From Buxus sempervirens (taxonomy: Eukaryota > Streptophyta > Magnoliopsida > Buxales > Buxaceae), in the NCBI GenBank assembly GCA_947561395.2, contig OX387183.1, forward strand, positions 43,890,890-43,954,889: a stretch of 64,000 nucleotides of DNA, written 5' to 3'. How positions within the stretch are numbered: position 1 is the first letter of the stretch; every line of letters begins with the position of its first letter. Of this stretch, positions 47,045 to 58,653 are shown one piece after another. Both the position numbers and the translations under genes were made by a program. The notes under the pieces were generated by a model. That model worked only from the letters and a program-made list of their open reading frames with translations. It made no database searches and was not told where the DNA came from.

Positions 47045-48021
47045 TTGGTAGTTCTTTGAGTTCGACGACTCTGGCTACCTCTATAAGCCGTTGTTGTGCT
47101 GTTTGTAGTATAGCCGAACTTGAAGCGATCGGCTGCCCGTTCTTGTCATATCCACTAAATGAAATAGGTTTTACCCCTTCGTTATAAAGGGATGCATGTG
47201 CGGCATTGGAATCTACGGCAAATGGTCGCTTGTCGGCTTTTACTTCTTCGATCTTGCCATCTTTCCAAATTAGCAACGATTGGTGTAAAGAAGATGGTAC
47301 ACATCTATTCGAATGGATCCAATCTCTTCCCAGCAATGCGTTGTATCCGGCCGATGATTCAATCACGAAGAATGCCGTGAGAGATTGCCGTGCCCCAACC
47401 GTTAGTTCGATTGGGAGGATTCCTCTAGTTCCTGTAATACCCCCTGCAAAGTTAGTAACAGTGATTGCGGAAGGAATTAAATCCAAATAAGACTTACCTA
47501 GCTTTTTCAGTGTGGAGATCGGGATGAAATTTATTGCTGCCCCATTATCAATTAGAATTCTATTGATAGGGATCCCGTTCATGTGCGCCTTTATAAATAA
47601 AGGTCTCAGATGTTGAGTCATGGCTAAGGATGGTTTTGTTAACAAAACATACCTCTTCAACCGGACCAATTTGGTCACCATCGGCCGGTTTCTGGTCTTT
47701 TTTCTCTTCCTCAAGTTGTTCCGGATCGATCACATACAAAGCTACTGGGTCCTCTTCCTCATTGATCTCTTCTAACCGTGGTAAATCCACACTCACGTCG
47801 AAAGTCATGGGTAAAGTGAGGACCATATGACAATCAAGTGGAATCGGGGGCATCCGGCCGAAACAAATTTCAGCTATTGATGCATCAGCACTCAAAGGGG
47901 GTTGACCCAGTGATTCGCTGATCTCATCTTTCGGAGTTTCGAGCGTCAATTCCTCGGTTATTTCTACCGTAGAGGGAGTCGAAATCCTACTATATTTAGT
48001 TAACAATTGTTCAACTAACAA
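47034..48021 (-). pseudogene. Tat protease region (aspartic protease)
   Basis: On the minus strand, HMNGIPINRILIDNGAAINF contains the active-site Asp of a retroviral-type protease as D-N-G; the family usually has D-T/S/G-G. The region continues TVTNFAGGITGTRGILPIEL and LLGRDWIHSNRCVP, as in Tat proteases. 48021-47560 is the acidic linker before it. Frames change near 47700 and again near 47040 relative to pol. Together with the stops, this makes it inactive as it stands. Confidence 0.85.
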
Positions 48022-48965
48022 CTATTCTCCTTCCCCTTAGGCAAAATTGTCCGTTAGATCATCGTCAAAAACCAGCCTTTCATTTACTGCATCGGAACTC
48101 TGTTCGGGTGCAGTATCTGGGGCAACTGATGAACCGGGCAATGGGCTCTTCACGAGCTTTTGTGGTTTTGGAGTGCACCTTTTGGCGACAAACCTGGATG
48201 ACCAATATGGTTCGGAAGATCCAGTACTTTGTTCTTGGTATCGTCTCTTAGCTTGCTGTCGCTGCCAACGTCACTTCTGTGTTTTGGTTAATTTTGTGAC
48301 ATTTCCCTTAGCATAGAAAGGAAATTTAGGACGAGTCAATCTTTTCCAGTGACCATCCCGAATAATAGGGGGTTTTACCATCCTGGGCTTGACCCTGTTT
48401 ACCATCATATATTGTTCATGGGTCATATAGCCGCTTTCCCAAGCTGAGCTATATGTGGCTGCCGTCCTTGTCAGCGAGCCTACTTGCCTTCCAGAAGTTA
48501 AGTAGAGTGGTCTCTTGCCCCCTGAGTATGGCGTGCATCTTCATACTTGACGGATTTTCCTTTGTTATACTGAGTATGCTGGTATCCTGTTATCACTTTT
48601 TGCCTGCACTCTTGACAAAGGTGATCTGGTGATACTTCTATTTTCTCCAAAATCTTGCATGATGCATCCTTATTAAAGGAAGAATCCTCTGAGGATTTAG
48701 CAACCGTTTCCGGTCGCTTTCTGGTTGCAACTTGATTGGAAGATAATTCAAAAGAATCCGAAGCCAATTTCTTTGTTATCATCTCGTTAGGATCTCTCTT
48801 TCTGTTCTCTTCCGTCCTGGGCTCGTGCCTGGACTAATGCCACCATTAACCCCAGATTTCACCTCTCCTTTCTTGACACCATGATCGTCCTTGTGTGGGT
48901 GGATACTTCCAATAGTTTCTTGGTTGCAAGTTCACCTGGTTCTGAACTAGTTGTGTTCTTTTCCC
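48022..48965 (-). pseudogene. Decayed gag-to-protease linker
   Basis: Only broken frames. A stretch at 48498-48782 is in the expected position for the end of gag, but no zinc knuckle is recognisable. Confidence 0.5.
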
Positions 48966-49402
48966 CTATTTTTCCGATGAGGATCCGTCCAAGTCGACTT
49001 TAACTGCTGGAGTGCGTTTTGGCAAGCCAATGGTGACCATATTCGCCGATACCTCTTTAGGGAATGGTTGTGTGTCAACCTGCATCTTCCCTTTGTCTGC
49101 CTCCACAAACTTCAGGAGTCCTTTATCAATATTCTCCTGTATCACATTGCGAAGCACAGTACATTCATTAGTTTCGCGAGTTTTCATTCCGTGCCATTTA
49201 CAAGCTTTACCCTTGGCCGCTACATTGGCCAAGATAAAAGGATGGTCTTTGGTTAGCCTGAAGAATCCTTGCTTTAGAAGGTATTCAAATATTTCAGCCA
49301 TCTTATTTATGTCAAAGGAATAATTTCGGCTAAAAGTATTTGTCTCTTTTGTCGGTTCTGTATCCTTGGTTTTTCGGATAAGAATCGGACAGGTAATTGA
49401 TT
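48966..49402 (-). pseudogene. Tat gag, 3' part
   Basis: Continues gag beyond the solo LTR insertion in the same frame: FEYLLKQGFFRLTKDHPFI and CKWHGMKTRETNECTVLRNV, sequence usual in the C-terminal part of Tat gag. It ends at a stop at 48966. Confidence 0.8.
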
Positions 49403-50284
49403 GTTTTTGTAAGACCCTGATTTTTGGTGAGTTATTTATTTATTTAGTTATTTATTTTGATATATAAACTGTGTTTATCAGGTGATTTTTGTGGTTTGAG
49501 GGCTTAGCCCATACTCGCATGTACAGGCGTTATATAGCCAATTTTTCTGGAAAATTTTATTATTATCATTATTATTAGGAAAGTATAGTTGTGTGCTTAT
49601 TAACGTAAGTGGATGCGGAACATGTAGTGTTTCCAGTGGGCGAGCACGCATAGGATCAAGGAGTTAAAAGATTAATCGAGCGGCGTATGTATCGCAAGGT
49701 AAATGTACAAAAAGGGAAAGTAGGGTTTTGGGTTTAAGGGAATATGCGTATCATACTTACGGAAACATTGTTCGTTAGTCTGATATTCAGGAGAACCAGC
49801 TGGAGTGGCGATTAGGGTTCTGCTCGTGAAGAACCAGGATCGCAAGGGGTAAGAGACGGATCTTGAAGTTGAAGTTGAGTGGGTTATTTCTCTCTGCTCG
49901 AGACGTATTGTTTGGGTAGATTCTGTACTCGCGTGCATGGCCGGAGTGGTGATCGACCGAGGTTTTGCTATATTCTGGAATAAGCGCATTCATGTGAGTA
50001 GCACTGATTTACAACTGGGTTTTGTGTTTGATGTTTTCGTGGGCTTATTCTTATGCATGGTTTGTATTTTAAGTGATGTATGAGTTTTCTGGTTTTCTTC
50101 TGGTTTTCTGGAATGACATGAAACAGAGTCGGAGATTGAATTTTATCTTGAAATTAAAAGTGTTTAGATTAAATCCAAATATGGTTGGGAAGTCTTCTGG
50201 GAGTACTAGGAGGGTATTGGAGCAATAACAGACCGAAACAAACCAGCCAGAGATATAGATCTCGAATTTACAGAGAACTGGAAA

Positions 50285-50560
50285 TCGCAAGGGGTATCCG
50301 CGAACCTGGCGCCCACTAGTGCTCACCTCTTAGCTAGACGCCCCGTTAAAATTCGACTTACCGCCGAGCTCGCGCGAACCCGGCGCTCAGCTCGCGTGCA
50401 CTAGAAAACCGGCCGCTCGGCTCGCGCGAACCTGGCGCTCAACTCGCGCCTATCTCGCGCTTACTTAGCGTCGAGTGAGCGGAAGCAACTTTTACCCTAT
50501 TTTTCTTACCGCCGACCGACGTCCACCTAGCGCCCACTTCAGCAAGTGAGCGCCTACCCT
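50285..50560 (+). repeat. GC-rich degenerate repeat in the solo LTR
   Basis: Many short units of the form GCGCTCAGCTCGCG, GGCGCCCACT and AGTGAGCGC, which can pair with one another. The copy at 62990-63260 has the same character with different exact order. Confidence 0.7.
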
Positions 50561-51163
50561 ATTTTACTTACTGAAATAGAAATCTGATTTAGCCAAGAGT
50601 AATTGGGTGTCTTAAGGGTTAAACCACTTCACTATTAACTTGTTTGGGAACTTTGGGATCTACTTTGCCTATGAAAATATTAGAGGAAAATTTAGTTAAC
50701 TTCTTAAAAGCTTCCAAGTTGAATTTAGGTTATTTATGATTGTTGTGCCGGATGCCAAACCACTAAGAGTTACCAGTTACATTCACTCTGTTTTATACAC
50801 TGTTTTGATTGAGGAGTTATTCTATTCTGGTTTCACTTGTTTGGAGACTTTAAATGTCTTGTAAGGATTTCCTTGGTATGAATAAATTGAGTTTTGTTTC
50901 CGAATGGCATGTGTTACGAAAATGAGAAAATGCTAAAAGTACTTGAGATACTGCTTGGTCCAGAGGGACAGGTGATGCACTGTGATGGGTTTTACATGAT
51001 GTGGAATGAATAGTTTTACCTTGATATTGGAATTGTGATTATACGATGTTTTACTGTTTTGGTCTAGCTTGTCCTGGATCCAGATGGTTAAGCTTAGTAA
51101 TGTGATGTTATTGTTGGTTGTTGGAATTGCATGGCCTTGTGTGTTGCCACGACCGGTGTAGAG

Positions 51164-51287
51164 CAGCCAGAAACCCTGAGTAGGCCTGGTTGTCAATGCA
51201 GAAACCCGGGGAGTAGGCCTGCATTGGATGACGAAACCCTGAGTAGGCCGTCATTTCAGAGTATCCGAAACCCTGAGTAGGCCGGAA
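51164..51287 (+). repeat. Four-hairpin array in the solo LTR
   Basis: Four units share the loop AAACCCTGAGTAGG (unit 2: AAACCCGGGGAGTAGG). The stems differ: CCAG with CTGG (51167-51189), CAATGCAG with CTGCATTG (51194-51226), ATGACG with CGTCAT (51228-51254), and TCCG with CGGA (51264-51286). The loops are conserved while the stems vary but stay complementary. Confidence 0.9.
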
Positions 51288-51900
51288 CTGTGTACATGGA
51301 GGTGTGGAGTGTCTACTTGGCATGTTTAATTTATCAACTAAACGATAGTCATGACATTGACCAATCGATGTGTTGCCGTACTTAACTGAGATGTGATTTG
51401 TTTGATTAGAACAAATTTTGATTTGAACTTGGGAATTGATGTTGGTTGTTAATCCGTATTGAGTGTTTGTCGATGCATAGTTTTAAATTGTGGTCAACTA
51501 TTTCTGCATCCATGTGCTACTCGCTGAGATATTCGTATCTCACTTCGTTGTTTGTTTTGTTTGTTTTCCAGATACTCGTGGTGAGGCGATTATTGGGGTA
51601 GATTCTGCTAAGGCTTATAGGGAGGAGGATTACTATTACCTTCCTTAGACTTGTAGGTTATCTTGTTCTGAATTTGAGAACCTTGAATAATTGAGATGTG
51701 TTAAAGTTAATTGGGGTTGAACCATATGATTCTAGTTCAGTTTTAAATGTTACAATTTTGGATAAATCAAATTGTGCACTCTGTCAGGTTATAGCTAGAT
51801 GATTATCCAGCGATCATAATTGTTAAACGATCCTTGCCTAACCTCCGTGAGACGTGTTATATCTTTATTGAACAACACGGATCCGGGGCGTTACAGTTTT

Positions 51901-53123
51901 CCCACGACTTCCATGATACCGTATTCAAAGTCCGGGTCCCTGTAATAAGACTCGTAAGATGAAGCTTTCTTTTCGTTGTCTTCCTGCAACAGCCATTCAT
52001 ATTTGGCTGCTCTGGCCGACAACTCGAATAAGTCTTCGAACTGTTCACCTTCGAATTTCTTTCGGAGTTCAAAGTGTAGTCCGTTCAAGGCCAAATTTGC
52101 AAATTCCGATTCTAGTAAAAGAATTCGGCATTTGTTTTTCATATATTTAAAGCGAGCGATGTACTTATCGGCCGATTCCCCTGGTTGTTGTCTTAACCGA
52201 GCAAGATCAACCATGGTTACTTCGGGTTCCGTTCGATAAAATTGAGAGTAAAATTTCTCTTCCATCATTGCTCAATTTGTAACGGAATTGGCCGGTAATG
52301 TAATGTACCACGTAAAGGCCTGTCCGGTCAATGAATTTCTAAATAGTCTGAGTCTAAGGAAATCATTACCGGACGCCTCTCCACATTGAACCGTAAATCG
52401 GCCGATGTGTTCAATGGCAGACTGTTGACCTTCTCCTGAAAACAAAGTGAATTCAGGAATCTTGTATCCCCTAGGAAATTCAAATTACTGGTCAATCCAA
52501 CCTGGGTAAGGTTTCTGATAAACTGGCCTAGTCATTCGTCAGTGATATTGATCTCCGATCATCTCTTGAATTACATTTTGAATGTAATTACGATTTATAG
52601 CCATATTTCTTACCCCAATATCTTCTCTATGGTTCTCCTGTGCTTCCCTTTACCCCATTGGGCGTACCTCGATCGGAGGTACATTAGGAGGAATTGGGAT
52701 ACTAGGGGATATTTCTCCTCTGAAAGCAGCGGTATTGGCCAGTTCATTTCGGCCATTTCCATCCAAGTTCATGGGTGGTGGTTGCTTCGGGATATTTATC
52801 CTTTCATGAGCATTCGAACCAACAGCCGATGTTTTGGCTCGCTCGGCCATCATAGTCGGCCTTGCCATTGTGGAGAAACCTTCCTGTAAAACCGCTAGGA
52901 TTCTACCATTATCAGAAGAAATTTTGTAAATACCCTGACCAAAGCCTGCCATTTGTTGGCTAAGACCTTGTATGGCCTAGATAAGTCGTTCATTAAGATC
53001 CGGCTGAGAACTCGAAGGTCCTTCTTCCGGGACTTCTGAAACATAAAGAGGATTTACCTGAGATTTGGCAGGTTCCTCAGGCGTTGCATTTTCAGCATGC
53101 CGAGTACTTCTTCTTGCCGCCAT
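51901..53123 (-). pseudogene. Tat gag, 5' part
   Basis: Starts at the Met of MAARRSTRHAEN (53123), about 50 bp inside the 5' LTR. The gag core is at 52268-51901: VDLARLRQQPGESADKYIAR, FANLALNGLHFELRKKF, typical of retrotransposon gag. Upstream it reads FGQGIYKISSDNGRILAV. Several in-frame stops, no net frameshift. It is cut by the solo LTR after EVVGK. Confidence 0.85.
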
Positions 53124-53144
53124 TAATGCTCTTTCAAAGACTAA

Positions 53145-53164
53145 TGGTCCCACCGGGCGTGCCA
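53145..53164 (-). promoter_or_regulatory. Candidate primer binding site
   Basis: On the minus strand, eight bases after the 5' LTR, the sequence TGGCACGCCCGGTGGGACCA begins with TGG, the complement of a tRNA CCA end. I cannot name the tRNA. Confidence 0.6.
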
Positions 53165-53172
53165 AAAAGGGA

Positions 53173-54282
53173 TGTTGCTCTGAAATTGGGTCGGTGTGGA
53201 CACGTGTCAGTGTTGATGATGTGTCTCTATGTGAGCGTGCCAGTATCGTTCGATACAATGATTTCGGGTCGAGCCCTGACCCCGGGCACCTGTTCCAAAT
53301 CTAAACTGGGATCAGTTCAGTCGTACTGCAAGTCACCTGTAATAAAATCGGTCAGGCGATGATGTGAAGACTAGGGGTTCGGTCTTTGTTTGGGTTATTG
53401 TAAGTGTTTGAAAGCGAAAGCAACTAATGGCACACAAATCCTTTATTATGAAATCGGCCGACGGGCCAAAAATGACAACAGATAATCCTCAAAAGGGAAA
53501 CAAAAAGTAAAAAGAAAACTGACAGGGCTTGCAGGACCAGCCTGTCCTGGTCTTAAAGCCGTAATCGGGTATAAGCGCAGGAGGAAGGGGGCGGCTGCTA
53601 GCAAAGCCAATTCAGGGGGTTCACCTTGAATTGCTGCTTACTCGAAAATATACAAGTCACCTGGCTTGATCAGAGTGAGTCTCGGGACCGGCTACTCGGG
53701 ATTCTGTGAACACAAAACTGCGAGTCAGGGGCGGCCTCAACTTACCCTCCGGTGGCAGGATTCTGGTGTTAATCGGAGTAAAGAGGGGTCTAAGATGTCA
53801 CTGCGACTGGAAGCAGTGAGAGAGGTCCTAGTTTATCCTTCTGACTACAGTGTAGGAGAGGGGATAAAGATCACGGATGATCAAATTAATATTATAACCG
53901 GTTGCAGTTGTGTGGATTGTGTCCTCAAGTTCTTCGAAGTTGTGTCTTTTATAGCCGATCTTTGACGGTTGCTCAACGTCCTACTCTTGCACGATCTTCA
54001 TGGTGGTTGGCCGTCTTCATTCTTTTGCTCCAGAAAGATAACCGCCCGGCCACGATTTTAAATAGGTTACTCTCGAACAACCGATGGCACGATCTTCTGA
54101 TAGTTGTGAATGTGGTTTGTCGTATTGGCTTGCGTGGCTTTACCTGTATTCTTGGTTTATGCGAATGATGACGTGGCCTGTCCAATTGTGCAAAGCCTAC
54201 GAAAGTTGATGCCATGGCCTAAGTAAGCCACATAGGTACCACGTGTTCCTCTCTTATTCGTTGGTCATATAGGGTGTAAACA
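53173..54282 (-). repeat. 5' LTR of the Tat-lineage element
   Basis: Collinear with 35201-36307, 1110 bp, starting TGTTGCTCTG and ending GGGTGTAAACA on the plus strand. Confidence 0.93.
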
Positions 54283-54287
54283 ACTGC

Positions 54288-54653
54288 ACTATATTATAAT
54301 AAAACAATAATTCCACGTCAACCAAAAAAAAATGAAATGGATGAATTACTAACCCCTAATTTCATTTTTTTTATGCTCTGCTATGAAATAAATGATTTTC
54401 ATAAGAATTTAAAGAACACAAAAAAAAGTAAGAAAACATGCTAGCCAAAAAACCAAAAACTTCACTTATTAATCAAACAAGAAATGAAAATTTCAAACCT
54501 ACAAAATATAAGAGAATAACAAAGCTCACTCAAAGCAGATATCGTCATAATAGAAAAACAATGTTTATCCTTATAAGAAGGTTACTAACCTACAGGTACA
54601 AATAAATGTTAACTAAAAGATTTTAAATAACACAAGAAATACCAAAACACATG
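54288..54653. other. AT-rich spacer
   Basis: No gene or element recognised. It is the flanking DNA into which the Tat element was inserted. Confidence 0.5.
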
Positions 54654-56144
54654 TGTTTCTCCAAAATTGGGCCGATGTGGACACATGGCGATGTTGATGA
54701 TGTGTCTCTACGCAGGCGTGCCAGTATCGTTTGATACAATGATTTTGGGTCTGGTCCTCACCTCGGGCACCTGTTCTGAATCTAAACCGGGGGTCGGTTC
54801 AGTCGTACTACATGTCATCTGTAATAAAACCGGTCAGGCGATAATATGAAGACTAGGGGTTCGGTCATCGTTTGGGTTCTTATAAGTGTTTGAAAGCGAA
54901 AGCAACTAATGACATGAAACTTATTTATTATAAAATCGGCTGATGGTCGTAAGTTACAAAAGATAATCCCCAGAAGGAAATAAAAAGAAGAAGAAAACTA
55001 ACAAAGCTTGCAGGACCGGCCTATCCTAGTCTTATAGCCGTAATTGGAGTATAAGAGCAGAAAGAAGGGGGCAGCTGCTAACAAAGCCAATTCGGGGGTT
55101 CACCTAGGATTGCTATTTAACCAAAAATACGCAAGTCACCTGGCTTGATCAAAGTGAGTCTCGGGACCGGCTGCTCAGGATTCTATAGCCATGTTCGGGG
55201 TATAGAACTGCGAGTCAGGGGCGGCCTCAACTTACTCTCCGGTGGCAGGGTTTTGGCGTCAATCGGAGAAAACAGGAGTCTAAGGTGTCACTGCGACTGG
55301 AAGCAGTGAGAGAAGTCCTAGTTTATCCTTCTGGCTAAGTGTAGGAGACGGGATAAAGATCACGGATGATCAAAATTATAATAATCGGTTGCGGTTGGAT
55401 GGATTGTGTCCTCGAGCTCTTCGAGTTTGTGCCTTTTATAGCCAACCTTTGACGGTTGCTCAACGTCCCACTCTTGCACGATCTTCGAGGGATCCCTTTC
55501 TCATGTTTGCAGGTCCCTATTTATTATCCATTTTGCTTTACGACAAAGTCTCCCAACGACCCACTTTTAGGAAGTTGAACCCCACCTTATATAACCACTC
55601 TACATTTTTAGAAAGTGGGGGATCCCACTCTTCACATCTTTAGAGAATTACCGGAGTATCTTTAACGAGCCGTAATCGGCCAAAAATAACCTTTTCTTAA
55701 ATAAAAGGTTACTCAAATACCTTCTATTAAAATAAAAGATACCGGAGTATCTTTAAAGAGCCGAAATCGGCCAAAAGACATAATTGGTCAAATGCACCTT
55801 TCATCAAATAAAAAGATATCGAAATATCTTTTCTTCAAATAAAAAATGACCAACCGATTAAATGGCCCGGGAAATGATCATGGGGTTGATCAAGCGTCCA
55901 ACAATTTTCCTCAAACCCAATAAAGTACCACATGCAATGATAACTCCTTTAATGGCTTTAATGGCAAGAAAAAGTAATCATTCACTATCGCTTGACCAGT
56001 TTTTCTGATTTAAAAATTGGTCATGTTTGTGACCAATTAGCTGAAAAGAGTGATTAGCTAATTTACTCCGGAATTGATTTGGGGCTCTTATTTTGTAGCC
56101 ACATGAGACTCCATTCTACGGCCAGGCTACGGTGGGTGTAAACA
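54654..56144 (-). mobile_element. LTR of a second, diverged Tat-family element
   Basis: Starts TGTTTCTCCAAAATTGGG and ends GGTGGGTGTAAACA, matching the Tat LTRs over their length with an extra AT-rich stretch around 55500-56050. The next 12 bp (TTGCCCCCCCAC) are the complement of a polypurine tract, GTGGGGGGGCAA. It is therefore the 3' LTR of a minus-strand element whose body was to the right and is now displaced by the LTR at 56157. Confidence 0.85.
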
Positions 56145-56242
56145 TTGCCCCCCCACTGTAGACACCCCAAATTGCACAGGAAAAATGATAAATAATTGGC
56201 AAAAATCATTCTTTCCTATAAAACCAGCACAAAATTTGAAAA

Positions 56243-56402
56243 ATATGCATTTGTTCTTGTATCCGACAACTCAGGTTGGATACAAGCATAGCTCCTTATA
56301 TCCGATATAAGTTGTCGGATACAAGCAGACCTTAATGTATCCGATGACATATGTCGGATACATATAGGGGCTCTTGTATCCTACCTGATATGTCGGATAC
56401 AA
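56243..56402 (+). repeat. Palindrome array upstream of the LTR TATA box
   Basis: Four units of about 30 bp, each TGTATCCGA-N-TCGGATACA or close to it. Stems are conserved and centres vary. The array ends about 165 bp before the TATA box. Confidence 0.85.
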
Positions 56403-56567
56403 GATTTTTGCTCAAAATTAGGGTTTTCCGAGAGTTTTCACTTTTTACTATCATATCCTTCATTAAAGGAGTGGAAATCTCGGAAATAGCCTTAGGGTTA
56501 AGGTTGGTGGGCTCTAGACATTATTTTGTGTCTACCATCATGAAAACCCTAACCCTAGCTTTTGCCT

Positions 56568-56575
56568 ATAAATAG
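56568..56575 (+). promoter_or_regulatory. TATA box of LTR copy 1
   Basis: TATAAATA in the context GCCTATAAATAGGAGGC, identical in core to 60130-60137 of copy 2. Transcription would start about 30 bp downstream. Confidence 0.75.
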
Positions 56576-58653
56576 GAGGCTCCTCCTTAAGCAAAAGGCC
56601 AATAAGTTGGAGATTGAAGAGCTCCGAATGAAGAAGGGAACCGCTGCCGTATTGCTTCCAGAAGCTCAGGTAAGCCTCAAACCTCTCTTTATTTTCCTGT
56701 TCTAACATTCTAGGTCTAGTTCTCTTTTTCTACCTTTCTGTAGAATAAGGCCTAATCTGTGTGTATGAAAACCCTTCCTCTACTCAAAGTACCTCGAAAC
56801 TCCCCCTAGCCGTAAAACGTGAAGGCGGGATCTAGGGGAAATGAGACTGAGGATTGATCCTAGTGTTAGAACCTTGTTGAATAAGCCTTTTGATTCTATA
56901 AAAACCGTTTCATATTCAAAGTATCCCAAGATTATCTCAAAGAACCGTTAAACGGGGAGAGAGAACTAAGGAAAACGAGAATGGAACGGAACCCTAGGTT
57001 GTTTTAGAACCCCATTTGATTGATATGAATACATGCTATATGTTGTTATATTATTGAAGAATAGATTTTTACACACACACACATATCACTTGTTTTGTCG
57101 GATTCGGCTTATGTTTCGGATTTATTGCATTCATTGTGATAGATCTGGAATAAATAGCCCCAAGCAATTCTGGAATATATTTCAATGATTTTTGAATTGA
57201 TTTCAATCAGGTTTATCTTGAAGTATTGAAGACCTCTAGGTCTAGCCTCTCGGTTTTGGGCATTTTTGCTCACTTTTGAGGTTTTTGGCATATTCTTTCC
57301 AATCGGAGAGAATGGTGAGCCAAACTTGTGCCCCATTTCTTCTTAGAGGTTCTTCAATATCTTTTTAAAATGATTTTGATTTATCTTGCACGGATTCCAC
57401 ACACCTTATCACTGTTTTGAGTTGATTTTCTTTAAAAAGGCTTAACTTGATAGCAGCTGTACCCCAAATTCGGACACTCGTAACTTCATCGTCCGGATGA
57501 ATTTTGGAGTGATTCTAGAGCCGTGGAAAAGGTGAGGCTGTCTAGTTTATGCCAGCAAAATCTCATTAATTTTATCAAGTGGATTTTTGACACCACTCAG
57601 TCGAAGTTGATAGGTCAGTTCAGGTCTGATTGTAGAACCTGTTACTTCGACTGAGCGCCATGTGTTCGTTTCAAGTCCGATTCGAGTGATTCTTGTTTCT
57701 CAGTTTTCCTTTGAAAGTCTAATTTCAAATTCAGTTGGTTTCATAATTTTTTGACTCCATTTGTGTCGTGGGTAACAGATTTACTCAGAACTGCTCAACA
57801 ACGCTTTTTTGGGTAAATCTGTGATCTTCGTGGCCTGTTCGGGAGGTCACCCAAGGCACATCCGAATGAATGTTTGTATGAGGCTAGTTTTCTCTGAAAT
57901 ATGGCCATACATACTTCATTCACACCAAATTTCATGGATTTATATGGAGCCAAGTTTTCTAAATGATTTTCCAAACTTGCCCACTTGTCACTTTTAACTA
58001 TCTCCAGCAACAGATTTCAAAGGAGAATAACTCCTAGGATTTTAACCGGAATTGACTGAAAATTTGCATGAGTCTTCTATTTATCATAATATTTCAAGTG
58101 GATTTGGTTTAATTCAATCTAAACTAGATTTGAATGATTTCAAGACAAATGGCTCTATCTTTTACCGAATTTTCTGGATTTGACTCAACTTGGTTTTGTG
58201 CAATTTTTGCTTTGATTTCCATCTATTGGTGATATTCTAGAAGTGACATTGACATAAAAGAGGATCTGGAATTCATTTGGATTTCTCATGTGAAGGTATC
58301 ACACATTTGTTTAATCATTTTTCAAGGTTTTTGATTATTTTAGCAAGCTTTCTCATTTTTTTAGCATGAACAACACTTGGCAACCACCTTGTGTGGGTGA
58401 ATGGGGGTGCCTAATACCTTCCCCCGTTCATAATCTAATCCCCTTACCTATCTCTGGATTTGATTTTAAAGTAGAGTTATTTTTACTCTAGTATTTGCCT
58501 TTTTGCTTTTTTGATGATTTTGGTGTCCATTCACACCCCAAAAATTGAATGGTGGCAACTCTCCCATTTTCGTTGAGCCCGTGTGTTGATGGAGGGGAAT
58601 CATCTCGGTGATTTTTCCATGTCTCACACCCACTTTCTGATTACGTTGCTACA

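Larger units (their letters stand above)
49408..51895 (+). mobile_element. Solo LTR (2488 bp) inserted in Tat gag
   Basis: Starts TGTAAGACCC, ends GGGCGTTACA, and is flanked by a perfect 5 bp duplication GTTTT (49403-49407 and 51896-51900). No internal region remains, so it is a solo LTR left by recombination. The same family appears at 61940-64000. It contains a GC-rich repeat block and a hairpin array. LTR plus duplication adds 2493 bp, a multiple of three. Confidence 0.95.
35201..54282 (-). mobile_element. Tat-lineage Ty3/gypsy retrotransposon with two LTRs
   Basis: Direct LTRs bound the element, with ACTGT (35196-35200) and ACTGC (54283-54287) as a nearly perfect 5 bp target duplication. 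On the minus strand the order is PBS, gag, protease, RT, RNase H, a second archaeal-type RNase H, integrase, then two antisense ORFs and a polypurine-like tract. Two RNase H domains and antisense ORFs between pol and the 3' LTR are known marks of the Tat lineage. The LTRs differ at roughly one base in ten in their first 150 bp by eye, so the insertion is not recent. All ORFs carry stops. A solo LTR (49408-51895) was inserted later. Confidence 0.93.
56157..58653 (+). mobile_element. LTR of the TGTAGACAC family, copy 1
   Basis: Starts TGTAGACACCCC and ends GTTGCTACA, so TGTAG and CTACA are inverted. It contains a palindrome array (56243-56402), a TATA box and a leader shared with copy 2 (GTTGGAGATTGAAGAGCTCC). 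No target duplication (CCCAC against GTAAG) and no clear primer binding site follow, so the relation to copy 2 is open. ORFs inside are not genes. Confidence 0.8.

Noticed and set aside
51164..51287. A CRISPR-like array
   Set aside because: The units are hairpins in a plant LTR with changing arms, no fixed-length spacers and no cas genes.
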